Origin: CAJXWH01 sp964343365
Lineage (GTDB): Bacteria; Pseudomonadota; Gammaproteobacteria; Arenicellales; UBA868
Reading direction: 5' to 3'
NCBI GenBank assembly: GCA_964343365.1
Contig: CAYFJI010000035.1
Location: forward strand, 1-18,717
DNA: 18,717 nt
This document shows, in pieces, positions 8,109 to 16,209 of the stretch. The notes under the pieces are model-generated. The model worked only from the letters and a program-made list of their open reading frames with translations. It was not told where the DNA came from and ran no database searches. The position numbers and the translations under genes were made by a program. Each line of letters starts with the position of its first letter. The stretch's first letter is position 1.

Positions 8109-8289
8109 TATAAGTAAATTTTAATTGTAGTTCAGTAATTTAGAAAATCATAACGAAAAGTTAAAAAAATTGAAAGGAGTAATAGAAATTAAAATGATTG
8201 TTAAAAATTTATCTTAAATATATTTTCAGCGAATGAAAAAATGGACTATATTTTAGAATATTAATTGATACTTATGACTCCTTGAAGAA
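8109..8289 (+). other. AT-rich intergenic gap between lapB and hldA
   Basis: This 181-bp stretch is strongly AT-rich and holds no recognisable gene. It is the longest gap in the window and separates housekeeping genes from LPS/O-antigen genes, so a promoter for the hldA operon is likely to lie here. One weak sigma-70-like candidate is TTGTTA at 8198-8203 and TATTTT at 8221-8226 with a 17-nt spacer; each box matches four of six consensus bases, which is little above chance in such AT-rich DNA. No GC-rich hairpin with a T-run was seen, so a terminator for lapB is not supported. Confidence 0.3.
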
Positions 8290-9243
8290 ATGCACATTTT
8301 CAAAAAAAAATTTCCATCTATTCGGACTTTGGTTGTAGGCGATGTTATGTTAGATCGGTATTGGTTAGGATCAGTTAATAGAATTTCTCCAGAAGCACCC
8401 GTACCTATAGTCCTTATTGATTCAACAGAACTTCGCGTAGGTGGAGCAGGTAATGTTGCAGCGAATATTCGAGGTTTGGGAGCTAACTGTAATCTAGTCT
8501 CTATAGTAGGTAATGATGATAGCGGCCGAAAAGTGCTTGAGATTCTAGAAAAGCAAGGTGTCGAATGTCATATGAAAGTTGATAAAGATTGCAGAACCAC
8601 AGAGAAATTGAGAATACTTGGAAGAAACCAACAATTGTTGCGCGCGGACTTCGAAGCTTCACCGAATAATGAAACCATAAATAGCTGCTTTAAGCATTAT
8701 GAAAAATTAATACCGAAAACTGACGTAGTTATTTTATCTGACTATGGTAAGGGAGCCGTTCGTGATTGCAATCAGATGATTCAAATAGCAAACAAAAATA
8801 ATATACCAATAGTGGTAGATCCGAAGGGTTCCGATTATTTCAGATATTCTGGGGCGACACTAATAACGCCCAATGAGATGGAACTCGAATTAGTAGTTGG
8901 CACATGGACCTCAGAGAAGGATCTTGAAAAGCGAATTAAAGATTTGATGAATACAATCGGGGTCTCAGGTATATTGCTCACTCGAGGGGAAAAAGGGATG
9001 ACCTACTTTGGTTCAGGAGTACCGTCAATTCACCGGGATGCGATATCTTTAGAAGTATATGACGTCAGTGGTGCTGGCGATACTGTAGTAGCGGCATTAG
9101 CTATTGGTATTGTCTCAGGTTTGGAATGGAAAGAAATGCTGTTCTTCGCGAATATAGCAGCTGGCATAGTGATTAAGAAATTAGGCACATCAGCAGTAAC
9201 CTTAAGTGAAGTACTATCGATTATTGATCAGGATAATCAATAA
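8290..9243 (+). CDS. hldA: D-glycero-beta-D-manno-heptose-7-phosphate kinase, stand-alone kinase domain
   Basis: A PfkB/ribokinase-family sugar kinase that makes heptose-1,7-bisphosphate for the inner core of LPS. The 317-residue protein carries the RfaE kinase signature: VVGDVMLDRYW (15-25), ISPEAPVPI, RVGGAGNVAANI, SDYGKG, DPKG, TPNEMELE and the catalytic loop DVSGAGDT (258-265, with D264 as the likely base). It ends after the kinase domain, so the C-terminal adenylyltransferase domain of bifunctional HldE is absent and a separate HldC-type enzyme must be encoded elsewhere. The ATG at 8290 fits the domain start, although the ribosome-binding site is poor. The stop directly abuts the hldD ATG with no intervening base, indicating coupled translation. 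Confidence 0.9.
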   Translation: MHIFKKKFPSIRTLVVGDVMLDRYWLGSVNRISPEAPVPIVLIDSTELRVGGAGNVAANIRGLGANCNLVSIVGNDDSGRKVLEILEKQGVECHMKVDKDCRTTEKLRILGRNQQLLRADFEASPNNETINSCFKHYEKLIPKTDVVILSDYGKGAVRDCNQMIQIANKNNIPIVVDPKGSDYFRYSGATLITPNEMELELVVGTWTSEKDLEKRIKDLMNTIGVSGILLTRGEKGMTYFGSGVPSIHRDAISLEVYDVSGAGDTVVAALAIGIVSGLEWKEMLFFANIAAGIVIKKLGTSAVTLSEVLSIIDQDNQ

Positions 9244-10236
9244 ATGATCATTGTTACGGGTGGAGCTGGGTTTATCGGCTCCAATATTGTTAAGGGTCTT
9301 AACAAAAGAGGAATAGAAGACATTCTCATTGTCGATCAAGCAAGTACAGATATGAATTTAAGTAATCTATTTAATCTTAAAACGAGTGATTATATAGACC
9401 ATGCTGAGTTCCATCAAAATCTTATTAATGGGCGAATTCCAAATGACATCCAAGCTGTAATTCATCAAGGGGCATGTTCCAATACGATGTCGGTAGATGC
9501 AAATGAGATGATGAAGACTAATTTCTGTTTTTCAAAAGATTTGTTGTACAGTTGTATCAAATCCGAAGTGCCACTAATTTATGCATCTTCTGCTGCAATT
9601 TATGGAGTCGGTACTAGTTTTTCGGTGGATCCTCAGGATGAGGCACCATTGAATATTTATGCTTATTCCAAATATTTGTTTGACCGTCTAGTCCGAAAAG
9701 AAATACAAAGTAATACTAGTCAAGTTGTTGGCCTAAGGTATTTTAATGTTTATGGACCGAGAGAATCTCATAAAGGCATGATGGCATCAATTGTTTATCA
9801 AATATTTAATCAATTACGCACCTCTGGGAAGGTTAGCTTATTTGAAGGTACAGACGGATTCTCTTCTGGAGAACAGCGTCGAGATTTTATTTACGTTGAT
9901 GATATTGTTAATGTAAATTGCCACATGCTAGAGAATAGGGACATTAGCGGAATTTTGAATGTTGGCACTGGCCGTAGTCGAAGTTTTAATGATGTAGCTA
10001 TGGCTGTAATAAACGCGATGCGAAATTTCGAAAGTAAGCCGAAGTTATCGTTGGAGGAAGCGCAGAATATTGGACTTATCACGTATAAACCGATGCCGCT
10101 TGGATTGTCAGATAAATATCAGAGTTATACAGAAGCTGATATAAGAACATTAATTGATGCAGGATTTACTGAAGAGATGAGTGATTTAGAAGATGGAGTT
10201 GACGCTTATGTAAAAATCCTCCTTAAGGATCAGTAA
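9244..10236 (+). CDS. hldD: ADP-L-glycero-D-manno-heptose 6-epimerase
   Basis: An NAD(P)-dependent short-chain dehydrogenase-type epimerase that converts ADP-D,D-heptose to ADP-L,D-heptose, the LPS core precursor. It has TGGAGFIGSNIV (Rossmann loop, residues 5-16), HQGACSNT, YASSAAIYG (the serine of the catalytic set at 115/116), NIYAYSK with Y139 and K143 as the YxxxK pair, and LRYFNVYGPRE. The GACS and SAAIYG stretches are typical of HldD rather than GalE. At 330 residues it matches family length. It follows hldA without a gap, so the two heptose genes form a unit; rfbB starts 38 bp later. Confidence 0.93.
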   Translation: MIIVTGGAGFIGSNIVKGLNKRGIEDILIVDQASTDMNLSNLFNLKTSDYIDHAEFHQNLINGRIPNDIQAVIHQGACSNTMSVDANEMMKTNFCFSKDLLYSCIKSEVPLIYASSAAIYGVGTSFSVDPQDEAPLNIYAYSKYLFDRLVRKEIQSNTSQVVGLRYFNVYGPRESHKGMMASIVYQIFNQLRTSGKVSLFEGTDGFSSGEQRRDFIYVDDIVNVNCHMLENRDISGILNVGTGRSRSFNDVAMAVINAMRNFESKPKLSLEEAQNIGLITYKPMPLGLSDKYQSYTEADIRTLIDAGFTEEMSDLEDGVDAYVKILLKDQ

Positions 10237-10274
10237 TAATCGTAATTTAATATTATTTAAGGTGTCAGGTATTT

Positions 10275-11351
10275 ATGTCAAATCATGAAAAGTGTATTTT
10301 TGTGACGGGTGGAGCAGGTTTCATTGGTTCTGAATTAATTCGCCAGCTACTAGCATCGACAAATGCTTTAGTTGTAAATATAGATAAACTGACGTATGCG
10401 GGAAATCTATCAACCTTAGGTGACGTACAAAGCAACGATAGATATTATTTTTCTCAAACCGATATTTGTGACCGAGCTGAAATTGATCTCCTTTTCGAGA
10501 AATTTAAGCCAGATGGAATCATGCATTTGGCGGCTGAGTCACATGTAGACCGCTCAATTGATACACCTAAAACTTTTCTCGAAACAAATATTATGGGAAC
10601 CTATACACTTCTCGAGGCGATGCGAACTTATCGGGATAAGTGGAGCAGTAGGAGTAATAAGCAATTTAGATTCCATCATGTATCGACCGATGAAGTGTAC
10701 GGTACGCTTGGTAAGGAAGGAAAGTTTACAGAATCATCACCTTATCAGCCGCGATCTCCTTATGCAGCTAGTAAAGCCTCTTCTGATCACATAGTTCGCG
10801 CTTGGTTAGAAACATATGGTATCCCTATAATTATGTCAAATTGTTCTAATAATTATGGGCCTTATCAGTATCCGGAGAAATTAATTCCAGTAATAATCCG
10901 AAAGGCTTTGAAAGAAGAATCGATTCCAATTTATGGCACTGGCGAAAACGTAAGAGATTGGATCTATGTTGGAGATCACGCAAGGGCTTTAATATTGATT
11001 TTTCAGGAAGGTGAGATCGGAAAAACATATAATGTCGGTGGCCAAAATGAAGCGTCAAATTTAGAAGTTGCTAAAACCATTTGTGATATTCTTGATTCCA
11101 TTAGACCACGAAAGAATGGTGCGAAATATTTGGATTTGATCTCATATGTAACAGATCGACCTGGGCATGATTTTCGTTATGCAATTGATAGCAGTCGTAT
11201 CGAACAAGAGTTGGGGTGGCATCCAACAGAAACGTTTATTAGCGGCCTTCGAAAAACTATTTATTGGTATTTGCAAAACGAGAAATGGGTAAACGATGTG
11301 CTTGGCACAGAATACCATGGTGAACGACTAGGATTAAAACTATGTCGATGA
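10275..11351 (+). CDS. rfbB: dTDP-glucose 4,6-dehydratase
   Basis: Converts dTDP-glucose to dTDP-4-keto-6-deoxyglucose, the branch point for rhamnose and other deoxysugars. The 358-residue extended SDR protein has TGGAGFIGSELI (11-22), HLAAESHVDRS (84-94), the catalytic STDEVYG (137-143), SPYAASKASSDH with Y163 and K167, NNYGPYQ(Y/F)PEKLIP and GTGENVRDWIYV, all hallmarks of RmlB. A Shine-Dalgarno-like AAGGTG lies about 10 nt before the ATG. It overlaps the first ATG of rfbA by 10 bp. The gene is also known as rmlB. Confidence 0.96.
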   Translation: MSNHEKCIFVTGGAGFIGSELIRQLLASTNALVVNIDKLTYAGNLSTLGDVQSNDRYYFSQTDICDRAEIDLLFEKFKPDGIMHLAAESHVDRSIDTPKTFLETNIMGTYTLLEAMRTYRDKWSSRSNKQFRFHHVSTDEVYGTLGKEGKFTESSPYQPRSPYAASKASSDHIVRAWLETYGIPIIMSNCSNNYGPYQYPEKLIPVIIRKALKEESIPIYGTGENVRDWIYVGDHARALILIFQEGEIGKTYNVGGQNEASNLEVAKTICDILDSIRPRKNGAKYLDLISYVTDRPGHDFRYAIDSSRIEQELGWHPTETFISGLRKTIYWYLQNEKWVNDVLGTEYHGERLGLKLCR

Positions 11352-12235
11352 GAGGTCTCATTCTAGCTGGAGGATCCGGATCACGGTTAGCTCCTATAAC
11401 AACGTCTGTTTCCAAACAGTTGTTACCTGTATACGATAAGCCAATGATCTATTATCCTTTATGTGTCCTTCTTTTGGCTGGAATTCGTGATATCTTAGTT
11501 ATTTCAACACCTGAGGATACTCCAAACTTCCAACGGTTACTAGATGATGGGTCACAATGGGGAATCAATATTTCTTATGCCGTGCAGCCGTCGCCGGAGG
11601 GTATCGCGCAGGCTTTCATCCTCGGTTCTGAATTTATAGGGTCAAATAGATCGACTTTAATCTTAGGAGACAATATATTTCATGGGGATGGTTTAGTGCA
11701 AAAATTAAAAAAAGCTTCTAGTTATAAGAAAGGAGCAACAGTATTTGCTTATCAAGTTAAAGATCCCGAGCGCTATGGAGTTGTGTCATTTAATGAACTA
11801 GGAGAGGCAATTAATTTAGAAGAAAAACCAGAACTTCCAAAATCCCCTTACGCTGTGACAGGGTTATATTTTTATGATAAAAATGTAGTAGAAATTGCTC
11901 GGGGCCTAAAGCCTTCATCGCGCGGAGAACTAGAAATTACTGATATCAATCAAGCTTATCTCAATGAAAAGTGTTTAAGAGTTGAAACGCTTGGGCGTGG
12001 GATGGCTTGGTTGGATACGGGTACCCATGAAGCCTTGTTGGAAGCATCAACATTTATTGAAACTATTGAAAAGAGACAGGGATTAAAAATTGGTTGTCCA
12101 GAAGAAATAGCTTGGCGACTAAGGTATATAGGAACGGAGAAATTAGAATCATACGCTGAGCAATATAAGAACAGTAGTTATGGGCAATATCTATATCAAC
12201 TAACGTCTGACGAGGAGCTGGGTAGGTTAGACTAA
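11342..12235 (+). CDS. rfbA: Glucose-1-phosphate thymidylyltransferase
   Basis: Makes dTDP-glucose from dTTP and glucose-1-phosphate, feeding RfbB. The 297-residue protein contains LAGGSGSRLAPIT (8-20), KQLLPVYDKPMIYYPL, GDNIFHG (109-115, D110 likely binding Mg), YQVKDPERYGVV, LEEKP, ITDIN and WLDTGTHEALLEA, all typical of RmlA. Two starts are possible: ATG at 11342, or ATG at 11348, which forms an ATGA overlap with the rfbB stop and gives the more usual N terminus MRGLILAGG. The shorter form may be the real one. rfbC and rfbD do not follow; instead an ABC permease begins 9 bp downstream. Confidence 0.96.
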   Translation: MSMRGLILAGGSGSRLAPITTSVSKQLLPVYDKPMIYYPLCVLLLAGIRDILVISTPEDTPNFQRLLDDGSQWGINISYAVQPSPEGIAQAFILGSEFIGSNRSTLILGDNIFHGDGLVQKLKKASSYKKGATVFAYQVKDPERYGVVSFNELGEAINLEEKPELPKSPYAVTGLYFYDKNVVEIARGLKPSSRGELEITDINQAYLNEKCLRVETLGRGMAWLDTGTHEALLEASTFIETIEKRQGLKIGCPEEIAWRLRYIGTEKLESYAEQYKNSSYGQYLYQLTSDEELGRLD

Positions 12236-12244
12236 ATTAAAGAT

Positions 12245-13060
12245 ATGAATCCTGTAAGTATAGTTCCCCTAATTTTTTTATCGTTTGTGAAAAATTGGAA
12301 CTTAATTTTTCAATTAACAAAAAGAAATATTGAAGCACGTTTCAAAGGAGCGGCACTTGGGGTTTTATGGTCCTTTTTTACACCGATATTAATGTTGGTT
12401 GTATATACCTTTGTTTTTGGAGTTATTTTGGATATACGTTGGATTAATCAAGAAGGCGGGAATCTGGAGTTTGCTACCATCTTATTCTCAGGTTTAATTG
12501 TACATACTTATTTTTCAGATTGCCTTCAAGCCTCGACCGAACTAATTGTTTCAAATCGGCAATATGTAAAAAAAGTTGTTTTCCCGCTCGAAACGCTCTC
12601 TTGGGTCGCAGCATTTACTGCACTATTCCAATTAGTAGTTAGCATTTTAGTATTAATTTCTTATCTATTAATTATTCAACAAAGCCTTTCATGGACAATA
12701 ATATTTTTACCAATAATTATTTTTCCCTTAATGATCATGGCTCTCGGGTTTAGTTGGCTTATATCAGCAGTAACAGTTTACGTACGTGATCTGAGGCAAA
12801 TCATTGGCCCACTTACATTAATACTTTTGTTTGTCAGTCCTATTTTTTACCCTGCGACTAATCTTCCGAGCAATTTACGATTTTTGATATATGTAAATCC
12901 GATTAGTTGGGTTGTGGATGAGTCAAGAAATCTTATTTTATGGGGAACGTTACCCGATTTGAATGGAGCGCTTATATATTATAGTGCGTCCATAGCTATA
13001 GCGTGGTTTGGTCTTTTTTGTTTCAAAAATCTACGTTTAGGTTTTTCCGATGTCATCTAA
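12245..13060 (+). CDS. wzm: O-polysaccharide ABC exporter, permease subunit (Wzm type)
   Basis: An ABC-2 family inner-membrane permease that, with Wzt, moves lipid-linked O-polysaccharide to the periplasm. It is 271 residues long with about six hydrophobic segments (roughly 42-62, 78-98, 117-143, 151-178, 187-204 and 243-261). Family features include the N-terminal amphipathic TKRNIEARFKGAALGVLWSF stretch preceding the first membrane helix, VYVRDLRQI before the fifth segment, and the VSPIFYP...NPISWVVDESRNLI region near the end. It lies 9 bp after rfbA and overlaps the ATPase gene by 11 bp, as usual for exporter pairs. Teichoic-acid exporters (TagG) share this fold; the LPS setting makes Wzm the better name. 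Confidence 0.9.
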   Translation: MNPVSIVPLIFLSFVKNWNLIFQLTKRNIEARFKGAALGVLWSFFTPILMLVVYTFVFGVILDIRWINQEGGNLEFATILFSGLIVHTYFSDCLQASTELIVSNRQYVKKVVFPLETLSWVAAFTALFQLVVSILVLISYLLIIQQSLSWTIIFLPIIIFPLMIMALGFSWLISAVTVYVRDLRQIIGPLTLILLFVSPIFYPATNLPSNLRFLIYVNPISWVVDESRNLILWGTLPDLNGALIYYSASIAIAWFGLFCFKNLRLGFSDVI

Positions 13061-14324
13061 TCCTGCTGTGAAGGTTATGAATGTTGGTAAGTGTTTTAAG
13101 ATTTATAAACGCCCCATTGATAGAGTTTGGGATAAATTTTCAACAAACACACTACACAGTAAATTTTGGGCGCTAAACGATGTTTCTTTCGAAATAAAAA
13201 AAGGAGAAACATTGGGTTTGATTGGCCCAAATGGATCTGGAAAATCTACTCTTTTGGAGATTTTGTGTGGAACTACAAATGCAACGTATGGAACTGTAAA
13301 TGTGTTTGGAAGAGTATCAGCACTTCTGGAATTAGGAGCAGGCTTCAATCCAGAATTCACTGGTCGTGAAAATGTTTTTTTAAATGGAACAATTCAAAAT
13401 ATTTCAAAAAAAGAGTTGGAAAGTAGATTTGATAGCATAGCGGATTTTGCCGATATAGGAGATTTTATCGACCGACCCGTTAAAACTTATTCTAGTGGGA
13501 TGTATATAAGACTAGCGTTTGCTGCAGCGATAGGTATGGACCCAGATGTTTTAATTGTCGATGAGGCGTTGGCTGTTGGAGATGTACGTTTTCAAAGAAA
13601 ATGTTATCGCTATTTTAAAGAATTACAATCTCGTGGTACCACCATTATTTTTGTCACACATGCTGTCGAATTAGTTCGCACGCATTGTGATCGGGCAATT
13701 CTCCTAAATGAAGGAAGGATAGAAGCAATAGGCACTCCGCAAGAAGTAATCCATACATATCTGGAATTTATGTTTTCTCCAAATATAAAGATAGGATCTG
13801 ACAAACCGAAAAAAAAATTAGCACCAAACGTTTCTGTTAGAGAGTTAGATAATTGTCTTAACCATAGTATGTATAACACTGACGAATATAGATGGGGCAA
13901 CAGAAAAGCAGAAATTATTGATTTTTTCATTGAAACCAAAAGAGGAAAAGATCCAGTAATGCTGGAGACAACCGAATCGATCACATTAGGTATCAAAGTA
14001 TATTTTTCAGAGCAAATGAGCGATCTAATATATGGATTAACCATTCGTACAGTTGATGGAATTATTGTTTATGGTTCAAATACAAGGAATAGACAGATAT
14101 CAACCAAATCTCGAAATAAGAACGAAACTGCCTGGATTTACTTTAATTTTGAATTAAACCTGCTTCCAGGTGATTATTTTCTCTCTTTAGGAGTCGCTCA
14201 GGACGATGATACTGTCGACAATTTAGCAATAGATAGGCGTTACGATATTGTGCATCTTAATGTTGAAGGTTCAACGGATGATTTAGGATTCGCAGCTCTA
14301 AGAATGCTGATCAACGAACAATAA
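13050..14324 (+). CDS. wzt: O-polysaccharide ABC exporter, ATPase subunit with C-terminal glycan-recognition-like extension (Wzt type)
   Basis: Powers export of undecaprenol-linked O-polysaccharide together with Wzm. Residues 1-240 form the nucleotide-binding domain: Walker A GPNGSGKST (59-67), the VSALLELGAGFNPEFTGREN stretch typical of Wzt/TagH, signature YSSGM (147-151), Walker B VLIVDE (167-172) and H-loop H204. Residues from about 279 to 415 form a beta-rich extension beginning RWGNRKAEI and including IRTVDGIIVYGSNT; this matches the Wzt C-terminal carbohydrate-binding domain layout, which in E. coli O8/O9a recognises the capped non-reducing end of the glycan. At 424 residues it is close to known long Wzt proteins. 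The ATG lies inside the end of the permease gene, so the pair is translationally coupled. End recognition here is inferred. Confidence 0.92.
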   Translation: MSSNPAVKVMNVGKCFKIYKRPIDRVWDKFSTNTLHSKFWALNDVSFEIKKGETLGLIGPNGSGKSTLLEILCGTTNATYGTVNVFGRVSALLELGAGFNPEFTGRENVFLNGTIQNISKKELESRFDSIADFADIGDFIDRPVKTYSSGMYIRLAFAAAIGMDPDVLIVDEALAVGDVRFQRKCYRYFKELQSRGTTIIFVTHAVELVRTHCDRAILLNEGRIEAIGTPQEVIHTYLEFMFSPNIKIGSDKPKKKLAPNVSVRELDNCLNHSMYNTDEYRWGNRKAEIIDFFIETKRGKDPVMLETTESITLGIKVYFSEQMSDLIYGLTIRTVDGIIVYGSNTRNRQISTKSRNKNETAWIYFNFELNLLPGDYFLSLGVAQDDDTVDNLAIDRRYDIVHLNVEGSTDDLGFAALRMLINEQ

Positions 14325-14398
14325 ACGATGGCTCTCTCGCGGTAAGGATTTTTTTATAATAATGGATATAAAATTTAGATCATTACATTTACTGAGGA
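14325..14398. other. Convergent intergenic gap
   Basis: The plus-strand exporter operon and the minus-strand glycosyltransferase genes meet here, stop to stop, 74 bp apart. A run of seven T lies at 14349-14355, but no paired stem precedes it, so a factor-independent terminator is not supported on the plus strand. Two GATC sites flank a short AT-rich stretch. Nothing else is recognisable. Confidence 0.5.
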
Positions 14399-16129
14399 TC
14401 ATTTTATAAAGAATTTAATGCGGCGCCTAGGATAAGGATATAGTCGAAGAAGATCTTTAATTATTTTAAACCCAAGATTTCGCAGCTTTCCAAGATAATG
14501 GATTGCACCACTTTTTGAAAACCATCTTACTTTAATTGGTTGATAAGCCCAAAGACTATATTTCCCTTTTCCATACATAGTTAATTGATGGAACGAGCGC
14601 AGCGCCTCTATAGTTTCGATATCAACTGTCGGATTTCTAGTTGATGATTCGTAGTGAATAATCTTGATATGAGGTGATATCACACAATTTAAACCTCGAT
14701 CTCCTACGCGTAAGCAGAAATCAATGTCTTGAAAACTGTTCGAGAAAGCCTCGTTAAATGGGCCAACCTCAAAGAACAAATTTTTTCTACAAGAAAGGAA
14801 AGCCCCCGTAATAGAGGTGGTTTCATGATCTGCCCAATATCGGTGCATTGGATCGCCTTCGCTTGATGGGTCAGGGTGGGGATTATAATGAATCGCAGAA
14901 TTTAAGCTTACATTATCACCACAAGATTGCACGGTACCATCTGGATTCAGAAGCATACCGCCAACGCATGCAGTTTCATTGTCAGAAAGTAACGATACTA
15001 TGTCTGTAATCCAGTTTGTTGAAATAATTTTAGTATCATCGTTTAGAAAAATAAGTATTTCCCCGAAGGCCTGTTCGGCACCAAGATTGCATTTTCGAGA
15101 AAAATTAAAATTACCGGAATCTCGGATTGGCCTTCCGGGCAAACGATGTTTGTCTAGAATTACTTGACCATAGTTAAGATCATCGTCTTCATTAACTATA
15201 AGTAGGCATTCAAAAGAGTAGACCTCACTATCTATTTCATTATTTTGAGATAGTGTTTCACTAATCGAATTTAGACATTGATCTAGTAATTCAATTGTTG
15301 ATCCATCGATAGTACGAGTTGTACCTAATTTTGTTGGGATAATAATAGAGAAGGTAGGTATTATTTTTGGCAATGACCTACACTTATAAACCGCAAAACC
15401 TTTTTTAGCTACTTCGATATGATGTTGCTTTCCAAGATCGTGGTAGTAATCCTTTAATGCTTTTATAGAAGAATTGACGCTGTGACTAGAAACAGCCCAA
15501 TCCTGCCTTGACTGAGTCTTTTTCATTATTCGCCATTGATAGGCAAAATAAGGAACATGCTTTGGCTCGCAAAAATTTGTCATGCGTAGTGCTAGATCAT
15601 GATCCTGGCTTCCTTCATAGCCTTCTCTGTAACCACCGACTGTCTCGAAGAGATTTTTTGAGAAGATCTGGAGATGATTGATATACATAGTCGAACGAAG
15701 GAGTTGTTTAGAGTAGGCAGGCTTATAAAGGCCGCGAATTAAATAACCTTTAGCGTCTACTTGCATTTCGTTTGTATAAGCCCATTCACAATCATAGTAT
15801 TCAAGATGCTTAACAGCGATTTGGAACCCTGATTGAATAACCAAGTCATCATGATCAACTGGTGCGATGTATCGTCCTGTTGCAGCATCAATTGCTCTAT
15901 TTAAAGAGTAACTTACACCTCTATTATCGGAATTACTTAAAACTGTGATATTGTAATTTTTATCAGTGCGACATCTTTCAACAAATCCAATTGTTTCGTT
16001 ATTGGTAGAGCCATCATCAACTATGATTAGCTCATGGCGCCCGATGATGCTATGTAGAATACTATTTATACAGATCTGGAGAATTCGATGGTTCGTGTTG
16101 AATACGGGAACTACAAATGAAACCTTCAT
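14399..16129 (-). CDS. Tandem two-domain family 2 glycosyltransferase
   Basis: A 576-residue protein with two GT-A (GT2) domains in one chain. Domain 1 (about 1-235) starts VSFVVPVFN and shows IIVDDGSTN (35-43), PVDHDDL (90-96), GGYREGYEGSQDHDLALR and a WR segment. Domain 2 (about 258-500) starts FSIIIPTK and shows FLNDDTK (361-367), GGMLLNPDGTVQSCG, TGAFLSCRK, FQDIDFCLRVGDRGL and a closing HYESSTR. No membrane segment is clear, so it is probably a cytoplasmic or peripheral enzyme adding sugars to a lipid-linked chain. The ATG is chosen because AAGGAA lies 7 nt upstream; an ATG 5 nt earlier opens only a two-codon frame. Donor sugars cannot be read from sequence; either domain could be catalytic. 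It lies 80 bp after the next glycosyltransferase gene. Confidence 0.88.
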   Translation of the reverse strand: MKVSFVVPVFNTNHRILQICINSILHSIIGRHELIIVDDGSTNNETIGFVERCRTDKNYNITVLSNSDNRGVSYSLNRAIDAATGRYIAPVDHDDLVIQSGFQIAVKHLEYYDCEWAYTNEMQVDAKGYLIRGLYKPAYSKQLLRSTMYINHLQIFSKNLFETVGGYREGYEGSQDHDLALRMTNFCEPKHVPYFAYQWRIMKKTQSRQDWAVSSHSVNSSIKALKDYYHDLGKQHHIEVAKKGFAVYKCRSLPKIIPTFSIIIPTKLGTTRTIDGSTIELLDQCLNSISETLSQNNEIDSEVYSFECLLIVNEDDDLNYGQVILDKHRLPGRPIRDSGNFNFSRKCNLGAEQAFGEILIFLNDDTKIISTNWITDIVSLLSDNETACVGGMLLNPDGTVQSCGDNVSLNSAIHYNPHPDPSSEGDPMHRYWADHETTSITGAFLSCRKNLFFEVGPFNEAFSNSFQDIDFCLRVGDRGLNCVISPHIKIIHYESSTRNPTVDIETIEALRSFHQLTMYGKGKYSLWAYQPIKVRWFSKSGAIHYLGKLRNLGFKIIKDLLRLYPYPRRRIKFFIK

Positions 16130-16136
16130 ACCATGC

Positions 16137-16142
16137 TTCCTT
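16137..16142 (-). promoter_or_regulatory. Shine-Dalgarno site of the double-domain glycosyltransferase
   Basis: Read on the minus strand this is AAGGAA, seven bases before the ATG at 16129. A nearer ATG at 16134-16132 is only 2 nt from the site and runs into TGA after two codons, so the spacing decides for 16129. Confidence 0.6.
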
Positions 16143-16209
16143 AAGTTTAACTATGATAAGATCTGTTTTCTAATTTAAGAAAATGTTAGCAATAGGTTAG
16201 AGCAATTTA

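Noticed and set aside
8194..8217. Seven-codon ATG frame after an AGGAG sequence in the lapB-hldA gap
   Set aside because: The AGGAG is 14 nt from the ATG, the peptide is only seven residues (MIVKNLS), and there is no run of regulatory codons or an attenuator hairpin to suggest a leader peptide.
10558..10794. Alternative open frame of 78 codons inside rfbB
   Set aside because: It lies fully within a gene with complete RmlB motifs, has no family features and no independent ribosome-binding site; it is a shadow frame.
13610..14044. Minus-strand open frame of 144 codons opposite wzt
   Set aside because: The plus-strand frame has clear ABC ATPase and Wzt C-terminal features; the antisense translation shows no recognisable domain.
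14325..14360. T-run after wzt as a factor-independent terminator
   Set aside because: Seven T are present, but the bases before them do not form a stable stem.
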